Source: Limnanthes douglasii subsp. nivea
Lineage: Eukaryota; Streptophyta; Magnoliopsida; Brassicales; Limnanthaceae
Direction: 5' to 3'
DNA: 64,000 nt
Assembly (NCBI GenBank): GCA_036936605.1
Contig: JAUPFV010000002.1
Span: forward strand, 342,304,654-342,368,653
The position numbers and the translations under genes were made by a program. The notes beneath the pieces were generated by a model. The model was not told the DNA's origin and did not search any database. It worked only from the letters and a program-made list of their open reading frames with translations. Each line of letters opens with the position of its first letter. Position 1 is the first letter of the stretch. Below, one piece after another: positions 10,058 through 23,164 of the stretch.

Positions 10058-10981
10058 GGGAAATTACACCTAAGGTACCTACTCAACTATTTTATTGTCA
10101 TATAGTACCCAAGGTTTGATCAATTATCTTTTAATACCCATCTCAACTACCTAATTACAATCTAGTACCTAACATTATTTTAATACCCTAACTACCCTCA
10201 CCATTCATGAACAACCACGTAACCAAAATTTCTCTTTCATACTTTTTTTTATATTTTATTTTTAAAAGATCCTAACCTTGTAACCGGAGCTCGAAAAAAA
10301 TAAATGAAAGTACCATCGCTTTTGTTTTTTTAAAATGAACAAAACTAGATCCATTGATGATATTTTTTTATTTTTTTAAAAAATAAAATTTCACTAGTAA
10401 CAACTCTCATGATATCCTGAGAGTTGTTCAGGAAATTCTGAGTTGCAAACAATTCTCATGATATCCTGAGAGTTGTTCAGGAAATCCTGAGCTGCAAACA
10501 ATTCTCATGATATCATGAGAATTGTTCAGAAAATCCTGAGAGTTGCAAACGATTCTCATGATATCCTGAGAGTTGCTCAGGAAATCCTGAGTTGCAAACA
10601 ATTCTCATGATATCCTGAGAGTTGTTCAGGAAATCCTGAGTTGCAAACAATTCTCATGATATCCTGAGAGTTGTTCAGGAAATCCTGAGTTGCAAACAAT
10701 TCTCATTACATGGATCTCACGAGTCTATTGGCATTGAATATGGAATCCTGAGAGTTGCAAATAATTCTCATGATATCCCGAGAGTTGTTCACGAAATCCT
10801 GAGTTGCAAACAATTCTCATGATATCCTGAGAATTGCAAACACCTCGAAGTACCAACGGGTATATTTGGTCGGGGGTATTTTTGTCCAAATTTCAATTCG
10901 AGGTACCAAGTTACACTATCCAAGAAGCGGGTACCACTGGGTAATTAAATAGTTGAGAAGGTATTTACTGGTACTTTTCTC
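10058..10981. mobile_element. MULE-type non-autonomous element with internal minisatellite
   Basis: Inverted ends: GGGAAATTACACCTAAGG.. at left and the complement of GAGAAAAGTACCAGTAAA.. at right, sharing ACCTnCTCAACTATTTnATT about 20 bp in. They are flanked by an exact 9-bp duplication TTCTTTTTA (10,049-10,057 and 10,982-10,990). A 9-bp duplication is the Mutator signature. No transposase is encoded. The core is a palindromic tandem repeat. Confidence 0.8.
10399..10850. repeat. Palindromic minisatellite, about 49-52 bp unit
   Basis: About eight units, each holding a near-perfect 28-bp palindrome centred on GATATC (ACAATTCTCAT.. mirrored by ..CCTGAGAGTTGT), followed by TCAGGAAATCCTGAGTTGCA. 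One unit is disrupted at about 10,700-10,745 by about 45 bp of unrelated sequence. It is not a CRISPR array, because the units are contiguous and without unique spacers. Confidence 0.9.
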
Positions 10982-11864
10982 TTCTTTTTATTTATTTTTA
11001 AGTCAATACGTAATTTTTCAATAATATCCTAAATACACGATATCTATCTAAGTTATTTTTACATAGTTTTATTTTTTCCCTCTCTCCACAATTCAATTTT
11101 GTTTTAAAGAGAAAAATAGGTCGCTTTTATAACCTAATTTCTACACTTTATCGATTCGTCGAACTAGACCATACTCACCAGTATAATCATTGGAATCAGA
11201 CTTGTAGTGTTTGGAAATCATACCTAGATGATGTAGTCATGCCTAGTTGAGTAGAGTTTACAATCATACCTAGTCAAACTAGATTCATCGTTGGAAAATC
11301 TTTAATTTTGTTTAAATGATATATTTACATTATGAGATTCGTGGATGTATCGGTGTATGCTTATAACATATTCAAGAAAGATTTAGGAGAAGTTTTCTTG
11401 GTTGTGTGAGATACTGATTCACGTAAAAAGTGCAAAATTGTTTCTGACGAACAAATTTGAGAGACTGATTTTATAATAGTAAGTTTTCATATATTTTCTT
11501 TTGTAAAAAGTTATAAACTTATTTTAATATGCATTTCCTTAAGTTAGTAGTTCTTTTTAGGTTGTGAAAATATTTGGAGAGGCAACTTTAGAGTTTGGCG
11601 ATATTTTTATAGAAGATGTGATACAGTGGGATAAGAAGATGCGAGATGTGTGAGGAATTAACGTACGACGTGTACTACTAAAATATGCGAGTCATATAAG
11701 GATTCAACGTGCGAGACATTTAGAAAATATCACACGTCTCGCATATGCGAGGCTGTAACCTTTTTATATGAAATGCGAGACTTTAGCATGTCCTATAAGA
11801 CCTATATAATATATGTGAGATTAGGTATGCATATCATGCAAGATATAATGATTGCTCATAACTG

Positions 11865-14320
11865 TTTTTGAACTATTTAATGCATGTAAGCAATGTCTAA
11901 AGCTTGAGTGTACATTTTCAAACATAATGGTCAAACTGTAATCGTTCCTCTTAGTGAATTTGAAGACTTTTAAAGTATTCAAAAGTATGTTAAAAGTAGA
12001 TGAGATGTGTTGGTTAAAGGTAATTACAACATGACCTACTATTGTGGAGATAATAGGAATTGTTTATTTACAAATAAGACGGATTTTGTGAGTTTGGTAG
12101 TATTTCTTGATGTTGAGCGTTTAAAAAGTGTTACTTTTCTTATAAAATAATATGTGGTTAATAAATTTGCTAAAAATAATGCGTAAATACTATAACTTAA
12201 GTTTATTTGAAGCCTCAAATAATCAATTAAATTTGTGGGAAGAGTAGTATTGGTTCAAGTTGTCTTTATCATAAAAAAAATCAACTTCTACTACTGGTTA
12301 GGCTGATACTATTACAAGGTGTTGGTGATTTTTTTATCAAGATGTTGCAAATCTAAAGTTAGCTTTATGTTGCTATGTCTTAAAGCATGGTTTTTATTTC
12401 AAATACATGTATAATACAACATCTAAGATAACTGCCTATTATGAGAATATAGTCATAACTGGATGTAAATGAAGACTTTATGCATCACTAGACTCTAACA
12501 CCGAATTCATGATCATTAAGAGGTTTGTTGACTTACATATTTACAACCCCGATTTTTTAAAATAACGTAGGATATATTTGACATCCGAGTTGATTGCTAT
12601 AGACATTCAAGATTCAATGAGATTATGAAATTCCGTCACAATGAAAAGTGCGAAATCATTTGTTAAACATGACTACAATTTATACGATTCTTATTGTCTC
12701 TCATGGAATGCTTTACAAAAAGCTAGGCGGGGATTTTTCACAGATAATGATACTTTTTTATAATTATTTAAGGGATACTTCAAAAGATTGAAGAGCCGTG
12801 ATATTACAACTGAGTTTCATTTGTAATGTATTCTGGGGAACAACTTCAAGCGGTGTTACATAATATTCGGCTCTTATCTTCATAATTTTTATTCTTGTCA
12901 CACACTTTTATTATTTGATGGAATGTTTTTCGCCGAGCATAGATGAGTATTTATTTTCCATAACAAAATATGGTAGGAACAGTAAGTTATATACTTTTTC
13001 TTATTATTATTATTTATTCATGTGTGACCACTTATGTATAAGTTATATGCGCGATCGTTTATGCGAGACCAACATATTATATTCATGAAACATGCAAGAA
13101 TTTAGTATATCAGCAGTGATTCTTGCTACACATGTCTATAATAGTCATACTTACCAACATGCGAGACCCATGATTTGTAATTGAGTTATGAAATATATGC
13201 TACATATTACATGTGATTCATGGCCAGATGAATTTGCGAGACATGTGAATGGATTGTTGTGAGACTACATATACATATAATACCATTTTAATTTGTTTTT
13301 AGGTATGTTTCTTGTTATATTTGATATCGTTGGTTGTGAAGATGCTAACATTTAACTATGATTACTAAAGATTTTGAAACCTCATTTGTTGGAGTGTTAA
13401 ATCAGATTTATTTTGGCCCGTCATTTAGGTATTGTTAGTGTTGTTTCTGCCTTGTATCCAAATTGTTAACATGCCTAGTGTATTTTTATGTTGTTCAGAA
13501 TTTGACGTATACTCTCAGTTTTTCTATTCTAAAGTTTAAGTCTAAGATGATTTATTGGTTTAAAGAATGTTCTTATATGCTCAAATTGTAAACATGTTTA
13601 ATGAAAGACTTGAAGTGTTTATTAGTGAATGAGGTTAGAGAGTTATTAACTTTCTTGATAATTTAACTCAGTATAAATATGCTCAAGAGAAACGATATAG
13701 TGTTATGGCATCTTCTTCGGCCGAATCTTTTAACCATCAGATTAAAGATTAATGTAGTCTACCTATTCTTCAATTATTTAACAAAATTCGATTCTTACTT
13801 ATGACTCAAATTTTACGACGTTATTCGGATGTGCTAAGTTGGATTAGTAAATTATGCCATGATCATGGAAATAAGTTAAAGGTTAATGTTGAAACATATC
13901 GTTCGTGGCTTGTTTGTAAATCTTCGACAACCATATTTGATTTTTTTAAAACCTGTTATGGTTATTAATTTATTAGATTTGAAATATTCTTGTGGTGTTT
14001 GGCAACACAATTGTTTTCCATGTTCTCATGATTTTGATGCAATACATTCACTCGACAAGATCATATGACATTAATAGATCCATTCTTCAGTGTTAGCAAT
14101 TATAGGTCAACTTACTATTTAACATACATGCTTTAACCAATTTTAATGAAGGATAAATCTCTAATGAATTGTCATAAATGTTTCCTCCTAACTTGAAGCA
14201 CGAGGTGGAAGGCCTAAGAAGAAGCGTATTCCGTCTAGATGAAAAATAACAAACATGCAGATAAAGTGTAGCCACTGTTCAAAGTTAGGGGATACTAAAA
14301 ATTATTATGAGGAATGATTT
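11865..14320 (+). pseudogene. Decayed MULE transposase of the GCGAGAC family (MuDR, core, SWIM, zinc knuckle)
   Basis: Reading across stops and frameshifts on the + strand. An N-terminal stretch (HNGQTVIVPLSEFEDF, NYNMTYYCGD) lies at about 11,920-12,060. A MuDR-type N-terminal domain lies at about 12,350-12,540 (LALCCYVLKHGFYFKYMYN, FMIIKRFVDLHIYNPDF). Core transposase pieces follow (SWNALQKARRGFFTDND, LLLFDGMFFAEH) at 12,690-12,950. The helical C-terminal part (MASSSAESFNHQIKD, LFNKIRFLL) is at 13,700-13,800. A SWIM finger (CGVW..CFPCSH) lies near 14,000 and a CCHC-like knuckle (CSHCSKLGDTKN) at 14,270. The order matches MULE transposases. Introns and lesions cannot be separated by eye. It is dead. 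Confidence 0.72.
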
Positions 14321-14489
14321 TAAATGTTTGAGATTATGTTTTTTAGTTTTAATTTCACGACGTTTATTTTGATACTTTTTAGAACACTACAAATTTTCAT
14401 GTGACAAAGTGTTTTTTATTATTTTTGTTAATAAAATTCAAGTTATATATATTTTTTTATAATTAGATATGAAACCGAACCTAAACTTA

Positions 14490-15860
14490 TTTAAAAGATA
14501 TGAGTCCAGGTTTAGTATTTTCTAAAAGATGCGAGACCAATACTAACCTTATTTGAAATATACAAGATTAGGTACAATAATATTAGAAATATGCGAGTTT
14601 ATCTTTAGAATATGGAAATATACGTGTCCACCTATAAACCATGAGAGATTCGAACAAATACAAATGAGACTATTGCATTTCCAAATATAAAAATTCCAAA
14701 TACAAATTAAAGCAGAATTCAAACATAGAACGTAAAGTACAACTAGAAAATATATAATAAAGAATAATTGACCGACCTAAGAACCAAATAAACAACAAAA
14801 GAAACAGATTTAAGAAGTTGTTTTAGGATGCTAAGTCCTTACACACTAACGTTGTGCCCTCTGACTCCTTATAGGGAATGCCATTTTTTTTAGCATTTTC
14901 ATTCTCGATGGTTCCATGTTGTTGCTTATGTTTAGAATTCTTAAAAGTTCATCATGATGGAATCAATGCTGGAGTATTATGAGAAGATCGAGTTTTGCCT
15001 CTACGAACTGAGGGTTGATTAATTTCAGAGGGATCCTATCTGATTTCAAGATGGAGCAGTCGTATAACTTCAAGATTATTTGGGTCTTCGTCGCTATTTA
15101 TTAGGCGTAATGCATCCAAAATTTACTTGTAACCAAGGTCAATTTCAGGGGATGAGTTTCCATAATTTATTGGGTGTCGACCATTAGGGTTTATATGTAA
15201 CCAAATAAAAATACAGTATACAAATAAAACAGATATTGAATTTAGATGGTAAAAATAAGCCTTATATAGTTAGTAAAGATTTTTTAAGGGGTTATATGTT
15301 TTATTTATCTCAAATATTACAAATATCCTCTGGACAATTGACATTTTTCATAACCTAGTACACTTAATATGTGATTATACTACAACTACAACATGCGAGG
15401 CTACTACAAATATAACATGCAAGTCTACTGGAACTAAACATGCCATTCTACTGCAACTCAACATGCAACTTTAATGCAACAGAAGGTGCGTTTCTATTTA
15501 AACTAAACATGCGATTCTACTGCGACTAAAATGTGTGAGACTAATTGAACTAAACATGTGATTTTATTTCAAGTAAACATGCGATTCTACTATAACCAAA
15601 ATTACGAGACTACTATAATTAAACATGTGATTCTTCAACTAAACATGCAATTCTATTGTAAATAAAATATGCGAGACTATTGTAAATAAACGTGTGATTT
15701 TACTTCAACTAAATATGCAATTATACTTTCATCCAAACATGCAATTTAATTACAACTAAAATGTGCGATTCTGCTGAAACTAAAACGTGTGAGACCATTG
15801 CAACTAAAGATTCGATTACGATGCAACTAAAGTGTACGATACGATATATAATATTATATG
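14490..15860 (+). repeat. Degenerate GCGAGAC / GCGATTCT array
   Basis: Dense degenerate repeats with a unit of about 23 bp around AACATGCGAGACTACTGCAA and AACATGCGATTCTACTGCAACT, strongest at 15,370-15,860. The same words are scattered through 11,640-11,860 and 13,040-13,260 inside or beside the transposase, which ties them to this MULE. Confidence 0.75.
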
Positions 15861-16119
15861 AGTCGCTCTATAGAGGAATTAGAGACTTAAACAAATACAA
15901 AAAAAGTATTGGAAAACTTACAATGTTTTAACTACACCAGACCAGACATACTGGACATGCAAAACAATATGGGAATAGATTAATAACATGCAATAAAAAT
16001 CAAATACGTTGTCATATTTTTACAATATTAACTGAAAAATACCAAATCGTCAAAATTACAACTCTAAGAATGAAAACAAACTATTTAGGGTTAAACTAGA
16101 AACATTACGAGATAACAAC

Positions 16120-16520
16120 AAAAACTTTTAAAAACAATTCAAACACCAGAGAAGATTCTCATTCGTTAGACCCTTCTTATGATTCTTCCTCTTCTTCTGA
16201 TTCTTCCTCTTCTTCTGATTCCTTGTAGTCTTCTGCATCTTCTTAGTCCTCTTTTTTTTCCTCTTTATTTTTTTCCTTCCTCTAGTTTCCTAAATTTTCT
16301 TTTTTTGGTTGGAAGAGCATTGGAAGGTAAGTTATATGATTCTTCTTCATCTTTAGAATACGAAATGAGTATAGAGAATAATATTCAACAAGAAAGTATA
16401 ATATTTTCTCCTCAAAAGAGTATAAAGAGTATTCGCCGATGGTCGTCATTTTATATGGTGAGTGTTGTTCCTCAAAAGATAAACCATCATAACTTGAGTA
16501 GCTAGACTCATCATCAGAGA
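16120..16520. other. Low-complexity coding-like stretch in the MULE
   Basis: The + strand is TTCTTCCTC-rich. Read on the minus strand it encodes an acidic run (SEEEEESEEEEES) that could be part of the protein on that strand, whose ULP1-like domain lies at 23.2-24.9 kb beyond the LINE insertion. No domain was recognised. Confidence 0.3.
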
Positions 16521-16869
16521 TAAAATTAATTCAATGAACCATTTTGAAGTTTGTGAGTTATTATGGAGTAGATTCTGAGTTAATTCTGTAAAACCTTACT
16601 AAAATTGTAAACTTAATTTATAAGTAAACAGATTTATTTAAGATCCATTTTTATTGGTGAACTGACCCATTCTTGATAGTCATTTTGTAGTTATTTCTTT
16701 AATTATCATTAGCTATATACTTTTATCAAATCAAATAATAAGTTGCCTACTGAAAATAATTAACAATTCTAAATATTTATATGATAAAATTGGTTGGAAT
16801 ATGATGATTTATATTAATTACACGTGTGACTATTGTATTTTTTTACTTTAGAAATGGTTAAGAGTGGAT

Positions 16870-17080
16870 GAGGACTATGCGAGACTTCATGGAATTTAAG
16901 CATGCAATTCTTGAATAGATTAATTAAGTAACAAATGCAATATAACATACAAGACTACACCAATTAAAACAGGTGATAATGAAGCAAAATAAGATACAAA
17001 ACTACTACAACTAAACTTGAGATTCAACTGCAACTAAACATGCAATACTATCACAATTAAAATATGTGAGACTTGCAGTT
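16870..17080 (+). repeat. GCGAGAC-type repeats left of the LINE
   Basis: Units such as ATGCGAGACTTCATGG, CATACAAGACTACACC and AACATGCAATACTATC. The series resumes right of the LINE at 23,440, so the LINE split one array. Confidence 0.65.
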
Positions 17081-17106
17081 GTTTACAAAACAAATATGTT
17101 TGTTTA

Positions 17107-17132
17107 TTTACAATATATATATATATATATAA
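17107..17132. repeat. AT dinucleotide microsatellite
   Basis: An uninterrupted run of about a dozen AT repeats just left of the LINE. Confidence 0.9.
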
Positions 17133-17454
17133 CAAAATAGGTCACGTAACAAAATACTATATCAAGAGAGCTTCTCTTCACCTCTCATCGCCTTTTCTCC
17201 CCTTTACACTATTTCTAATCCCTAGAATCTCTTTGGCGCAACAAATATTTTTTGTTCTTCCTCTCGAAGAACGATCAAACCATTCACATCCCTAAAATCA
17301 TGAAATCAACTACAATCAAGAAGGTTTTCCTACTAACCAGCTCCACCGTCAAGACATGCAACAGCCAGCTGGTCAAATCCAGGTGTTTTTCAACCTGATC
17401 TTCGAAGAGGCTCCAGTTCATCAAGAAAAGACTTCCACAAAGATCTCCTATGCT

Positions 17455-18625
17455 GATATGGTGAAAAACCCTAGGAAGGAGAACCTAGACTAAACTCGAG
17501 GAAGCACGAGGGGATTCTTCCATGCAAAAGTCTCATGTGGAGTCGAAGAGGACTATAGATTCGTCAAATTGACAAATCAGATAAGTCAATTCTTTCATCT
17601 CTTGCTAAAACCACGTTGATTGCAAAGTTTTCATTTGGTTCTCCTGCTGTGAATGATTTTAGGTAATTTCTTGAATCATTTAGGTTCCTAGGAAATTTTA
17701 GTGTATATAAATGGGACTATAGACATATATTTGTTGAATTTGATAACCTTGAAGATGTTAAAACATTCTGGAAAAGAAAAGTCAGAACTACGAGACAGTA
17801 CTCATTTAGAATACTAAAATGGACCACTGATTTTCACCCTAAACGGGAGTCTCCTATGACTCCAGTTTGGATTTCTTTTCCTAAAATTCCTGAACTAATA
17901 TATAGCCCTGATACCATCAATCATATTGCTAAGGTAATTGGCTTACCTTTGGCAGTGTGGATCCCCAACAGAAACCGTGCAAGCTTTAACTTGTGTAAAG
18001 CTTGAACAATAGTAAACCTTTCAAGTTTCCTTCCCCAAAGACTTTGGATAATCTTTGGAGATCGAGACGGTTTCTGGCAGGATGTCATTTATAATGACAT
18101 CCCTGTTTACTGTAAAAACTGTAAACATTTAGGTCATGGTGAGAAGTCTTGCAAAATGGAAGAATTAAAATTAAAAGACTCTCAGAAAGTTATTAAAAAG
18201 ACCAAACTAAACAATGAAAGATGGATTCCTAAGTTAAGATCAGTTATATTGCCATCTACTAATAATAAGTCTCCTGACCCATAAACTTCAAATATCATCT
18301 CAGATTATGACAAAATGTGTCCATAGAACCTAATAATCCTATGGTTAGTTCAACCAAAGTCCAAAATTAAAACATCTTCAATAGACAATGCCTTATCATA
18401 TCCAAACAGAAAGCATTTGAAGAAAACAACGTGATTTTTAATAAAAACGATGATCCACCTGATTGTAATGAAAGTGATGTTATTGAAACTATACAATCCA
18501 TCAATTTAAGTAACACATTTAATATTTTGAATGAAGAGAACCTCTCTGATAATGAATCTTGTGACCTCATTAGTGACAAACCTAACTTACGTCTCCCTCA
18601 GTCCCCAGTCACCAAACAAACATAA
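17455..18625 (+). pseudogene. LINE ORF1 (DUF4283, CCHC knuckle)
   Basis: Starts near SYADMVKNPRKENLD and is broken by stops and frame changes. The DUF4283 region reads KWTTDFHPKRESPMTPVWIS and FPKIPELIYSPDTI, then IAKVIGLPLAVWIP. It is followed by a zinc knuckle VYCKNCKHLGHGEKSCKM at about 18,110-18,160 (CX2CX3GHX4C). The last frame, 18,431-18,625, is acidic. This is the nucleic-acid-binding gag-like protein of plant LINEs. Confidence 0.78.
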
Positions 18626-18747
18626 ATAAAAGAACCTAAAGTCTAAGGAAAAAAAATAAGACAAATATAAAAAGTTTTAAAAACAATCTCATTAACAAGC
18701 CACTTAACTTCAAAGGATCTGTAAGATCCTCAAAAATCATTAAAAAT

Positions 18748-21700
18748 GACTATTTCATTTTTAAATTGGAATGCCAGAGGTGTTGGGAATCAAAATACCT
18801 TAAGAAGAATAAAATACATCGTTAAAAAATACTAAATATATCTCATAGTGCTCCAAGAGCCTATGATACCTATTGATAAGATAGAAAAAACTTCTAAGAA
18901 ACTTGGTTTTGAACACTATTTTGGCAATATAAATAATAAAATTTGGCTGTTTTGGAGAAAATCATATAAAATTGATATAATATTAAATGCTGATCAACTT
19001 GTCCACACTATGGTACCCCACTTTGCTTCTTTGAAAGAATTATTGGTTACCATAGTGTATGCACAATGTAATAGAATCCAAAAACTGACCCTTTGGGAAC
19101 AATTGAGAAAATTTTACCAAACTAATGACCCTTGGCTTGTTGTTGTAGATTTTAACACAATCTCCAATGCAAGTGAACAATTAAACTGTGCAACACTGTG
19201 TATGAATGGAAGGGAGGATTTTAATAACATGATTTTGGACTGTAAACTTGAGGATCCTGGATTCTCAGGAACGAATTTCACCTGGACTAATAATCATAAG
19301 TGGAAACGTTTAGATAGGGTTTTACATAATGACCATTGGAGAGATTACTTTGATATCACTAGGGCGAGTCATCTGACCAGAACTGGGTCAGATCACTCAC
19401 CATTAATAATTTCTGTCTCAACTTTGTCAACTGAACATAAACCATCATTTAGATTTCAAAATAAGTGGTTAAGTCATCAGGATTTTGATTCCACTTTGAA
19501 AAATAATTGGAATTTGTTAATAGATACTTCACCTTTTACTACCTCACTTATACACGTATTCTGGTTCAAACTTAAGAGGCTTAAAAACCATTTAAAAATC
19601 TGGAATAAAGAAGTTTTTGGTAACATTTTTTATTGTATTGAAAGAACTGAAGAGGAAATAGATATAACTGAAAGAATCCTAGAACTATCTTACTCTATTA
19701 ATAACAATAAGAAACTGTCAGAGTCAAAGGCTAAACATATGGTTTTGCTTGCCAGAGAAGAGACTTTCTGGCAACAAAAAAGTGCTTCAACTTGGTTAAA
19801 AAATGGAGATAACAATACCAAAATCTTTCACAACTTTGTTAAGAAAAGAAGAAACATGAACATGATTAATGATTTTTTTATAATAATTACCTAATAGATG
19901 ATCAAAAACTAATAGGAGAATCAGCTGTTAACTACTTTTAAGAGTTATTAAACAATAAAATTGATGAATCCGTTCCTGATATCCCACCTGATATAATTCC
20001 AAGATTAATAAATTACCAGGATTAAAAAGTTCTCTATTAGTTGAGCTTACACTAGATGAGATATATCTAGTTATTAAAAGTCTGAATAGTTGTAGTGTCT
20101 CTGCAGCTGAATAATTAAAGATGGCCTATTTAATGCAATTATTACGTATTTTAACAACACTATCTTTCCAAAAGGCATTTTTGCAACCTCTATTTGCCTT
20201 ATACCTAAAACAAACCCTACTAAAACCTGGTATGATTTTAGACCAATAAGCCTGTGCTCTGTTTTTAACAGAATAATTTCAAAACTCATAAATAACAGAT
20301 TATTAATATTACTACCTAAGTTAATTTCGAAAGAACAAGGTGCATATGTACCCAATAGAAATATTCAGGATAACATCATGATTACCCAAGAATTGGTACA
20401 CGATCTCAACAAAAAACAAAGAGGTAGTAATATTATAATCAATATTGACATGAAAAAGGCTTTTGAAAAACTGAGTTTAAATTCATCTATCAAGTTATGC
20501 AATCTTTTGGTTTTAACAGTACAGTAATCAATCTAATTAATAAAATCATTGAAAACATTCTCTATTCTGTTATTATAAATGGCATATCATATGGTTTCTT
20601 TAAATCTTCAAATGGAATCGGACAAGGGGATCCTCTATCCCCCTCTCTTTTCATTTTAGCAGAAGATTTTTTAATTGGGGGAATAAATAAAACTGTATCT
20701 TTAGACCCTCAACTTACTTATTGAACTAGAAGCTCTTTAATTATCAATTGCGTAGCATTTGCAGATGATGTACTTTTATTTCTAAATGGCTCAATTCGGA
20801 ATATAAGAAAGATTTGTAGTTTCATGAGCAAATATCAACTATTATCTGGTCAACAAATTAACTTGCAAAAGACAACTTTTATATCTCCGTCAAACTTAAC
20901 TAAACAACGTATTAATACTCTTGAAAACATCCTATGATTTAATCATAGCTATCTGCCCTTCAAACATTTAGGTATACCTATATTCCTAACCAACAAAAAT
21001 AGTTATTTTGATGAAATCATAGAGAAGATAAGATCTAACATAAATCACTGGAACTCTAAATCATTATCTTTTGGTGGTAGACTGATTTTGATTAAAGTAG
21101 TCTTACTAGCACATCCTCTTTACTATATGGAGTGTATCTTAATCCCTAAGACCATAATTAACAGAATAAATAAGTTACTTAACAAATTCCTTTGGGGTTA
21201 TAGTGAAAACAACAAGACTATAATATGGACTGAGTGGTCTAAATTATGCAAACCCTTTAGTGAAAATGGTCTAAACATTAGAGACCTTTCAAACATTCAA
21301 TCACCTTTTCATATAAATTATGGTTTAACTTTAGAGCAAATAAAACTTAATCAAACTCTAAAGTATGGAAAAGAATGTTAAAAGTCAGATTTCAAGCTGA
21401 GGAAAACATATTTTGGATTATTGGTAAAGGTAATATAGACTTTTACTTAGATAAGTGGCATAATTTTAAGGCTTTAATTCAACTAATCCCTAATGTCCCA
21501 AACAATTGGTACACATAAACAAAAGTGAAGGAATAGTGGAACAATTCTTCATGGAACATGTCTAAACTTAAGAGTGATGTTATTTTTGAATATGAGATCA
21601 ACAGAATATTTATAATTCCAATTAATCCAAATAATAAGGATTCCATCATCTAGAAACTTTCTCCAGATGGTAGATTCAATCTTAAACTAACTTGGAATGA

Positions 21701-22669
21701 TATAAGAGTTAAAAATGTTCAATCAATATTTAAAAGCAAAATCTGGAATAACATTTCACCAAAAAAATGTTCAATTACTCTGTGAAGAGTTATAAATAAT
21801 CTGATTCTAGTAGATTCTAACTTATAACTCAGAGGTATTAGTTTAGTGTCTAAATGTCAGTTCTGTTATGAATGTGAAACATTAAACCACTTGTTTGTCT
21901 TCTGTCCAATAACATGGAAAATATGGTTACATTTCTCTAGTATCTTTATCATTTCATTAGGAAAGCATATGATTGTAAATCATGTTATCAATAAGTGGTT
22001 CTTATCTACATCGAATCATACACATGTTAGAACTATTCTTCCTTCACTGATAGTTTGGGCAGTATGGATAACTAGAAACATAATGAAACATGAAGGTCTA
22101 AATGGTACTAATAGGTCAATTATTAACCATGTAGCATATCTTATTTCCACATTAGATTGATCATCATTGATCAGACCTAAACATTGGAGAAATGATTTCA
22201 TCTAGCTAAACATATACATTATTTTAATCATCTGCCAAATATCAAGAGTTGTGTTTATATAAAATGACACCCTCCCTATACTAATAGATTTAAGCTCAAC
22301 TGTGATGGCTCTTCTCTATACACGGAGGAGTCTAACAGTGGTTTCATTATCAGGAATTTAGATAGTGAATTAGTAATGGGACAAGGTAATTTGATATGCA
22401 GATGCTCACCATTAATTGCTGAAACAATAACTCTATTAAATGGTCTAAGGTTTTGTATTTATAACTTGAAAGCTGTAGATGTAGAGATAGACTCTTTATC
22501 ATTATTCAACATGATTTCTTATGATAAATATACTTGGTATTTATCTAAAGTCATAATTTGGTGTAAAAGATTGTTCCATTCTCAAATGGTACTTAAACAT
22601 ATATATAGAGAGGAGAACTGTGCGGCAGATTGGATTGCTAATTTAGCTTTGAAAGAACAGAAAGACTAA
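18748..22669 (+). pseudogene. LINE ORF2: endonuclease, reverse transcriptase, zf-RVT, RNase H
   Basis: The endonuclease starts TISFLNWNARGVGN. The longest open part is 18,848-19,894, with GSDHSPLIIS at its catalytic end. The usual catalytic QE is present as LQEP, and one expected D..N motif reads VVVDFNTI. RT from about 20,230: FRPISLCSVFNRIISKL, FINIDMKKAFE-type INIDMKKAFEK, SNGIGQGDPLSPSLFILAED, and the active site as VAFADDVLLF near 20,755. The zf-RVT region is at 21,700-21,930 (CQFCYECETLNHLFVFCP). RNase H is at 22,285-22,660 (LNCDGSS, ETITLLNGLR, IDSLSL, AADWIANLA). Several stops and frameshifts break it. The FADD box is intact. Confidence 0.85.
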
Positions 22670-23164
22670 TCATTTCAAGGACATAATTCTCTTAGCCCTC
22701 TCAATGCTATTCTATTACTATAAAGCTTGGATATGGGATATCTTAGAACTTTAAAATAATATTCTAACTATTCTATGGTAGGTGTTAAACCTGACCAACA
22801 TAGTGTTTATTCTTGCAGGGAATTCATTCTTCAAGACACAAAGCAGCAAGATAGGATGGAGAATGAAGAGTTTCATGGAATCGAAGGCAGACAAGCAAGG
22901 AGAAAGATATAAGGAGGAGAAATGAATTTTAAACGTTGAGTTTCTTGGAATCGAAGGATAGAGAAACAAGGAAAAAGATTTCTAAGGAGGAGAAATGTAG
23001 ATAAAAGCAAAAAAAAATCTTGTCAAGGCTGGATTAATCTAGTGTCAGTTTATTAACATTTTTAGGGTATAGATTACTTATCTGTATCGTCTTACACAAG
23101 TACCCAAACTTGATTGTATTACTTTTTATATTAATAAAAGTAGTTTTATTTAAAAAAAGATCTT

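Larger units (their letters stand above)
17168..23159 (+). mobile_element. LINE (plant non-LTR retrotransposon), near full length but inactive
   Basis: A 6-kb + strand element with ORF1 (DUF4283 plus CCHC), then ORF2 with endonuclease, reverse transcriptase, zf-RVT and RNase H. It ends in an AATAAAAGTAG..TTTAAAAAAA tail at 23,130-23,159. The 5' edge is placed by where GCGAGAC-type MULE sequence stops and a C/T-rich leader begins. No target duplication was recognised. The MULE sequence resumes directly after the tail. Confidence 0.85.

Noticed and set aside
10399..10850. CRISPR-like array of repeats
   Set aside because: Units are contiguous, near-identical along their full length and lack unique spacers. 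The setting is a plant MULE-type element with a 9-bp duplication.
16179..16505. 108-codon + frame starting MILPLLLILPLLLI, which looks like a membrane protein
   Set aside because: It is the translation of a TTCTTCCTC microsatellite; the minus strand gives an acidic run that fits better with the MULE. No support for a signal peptide gene.
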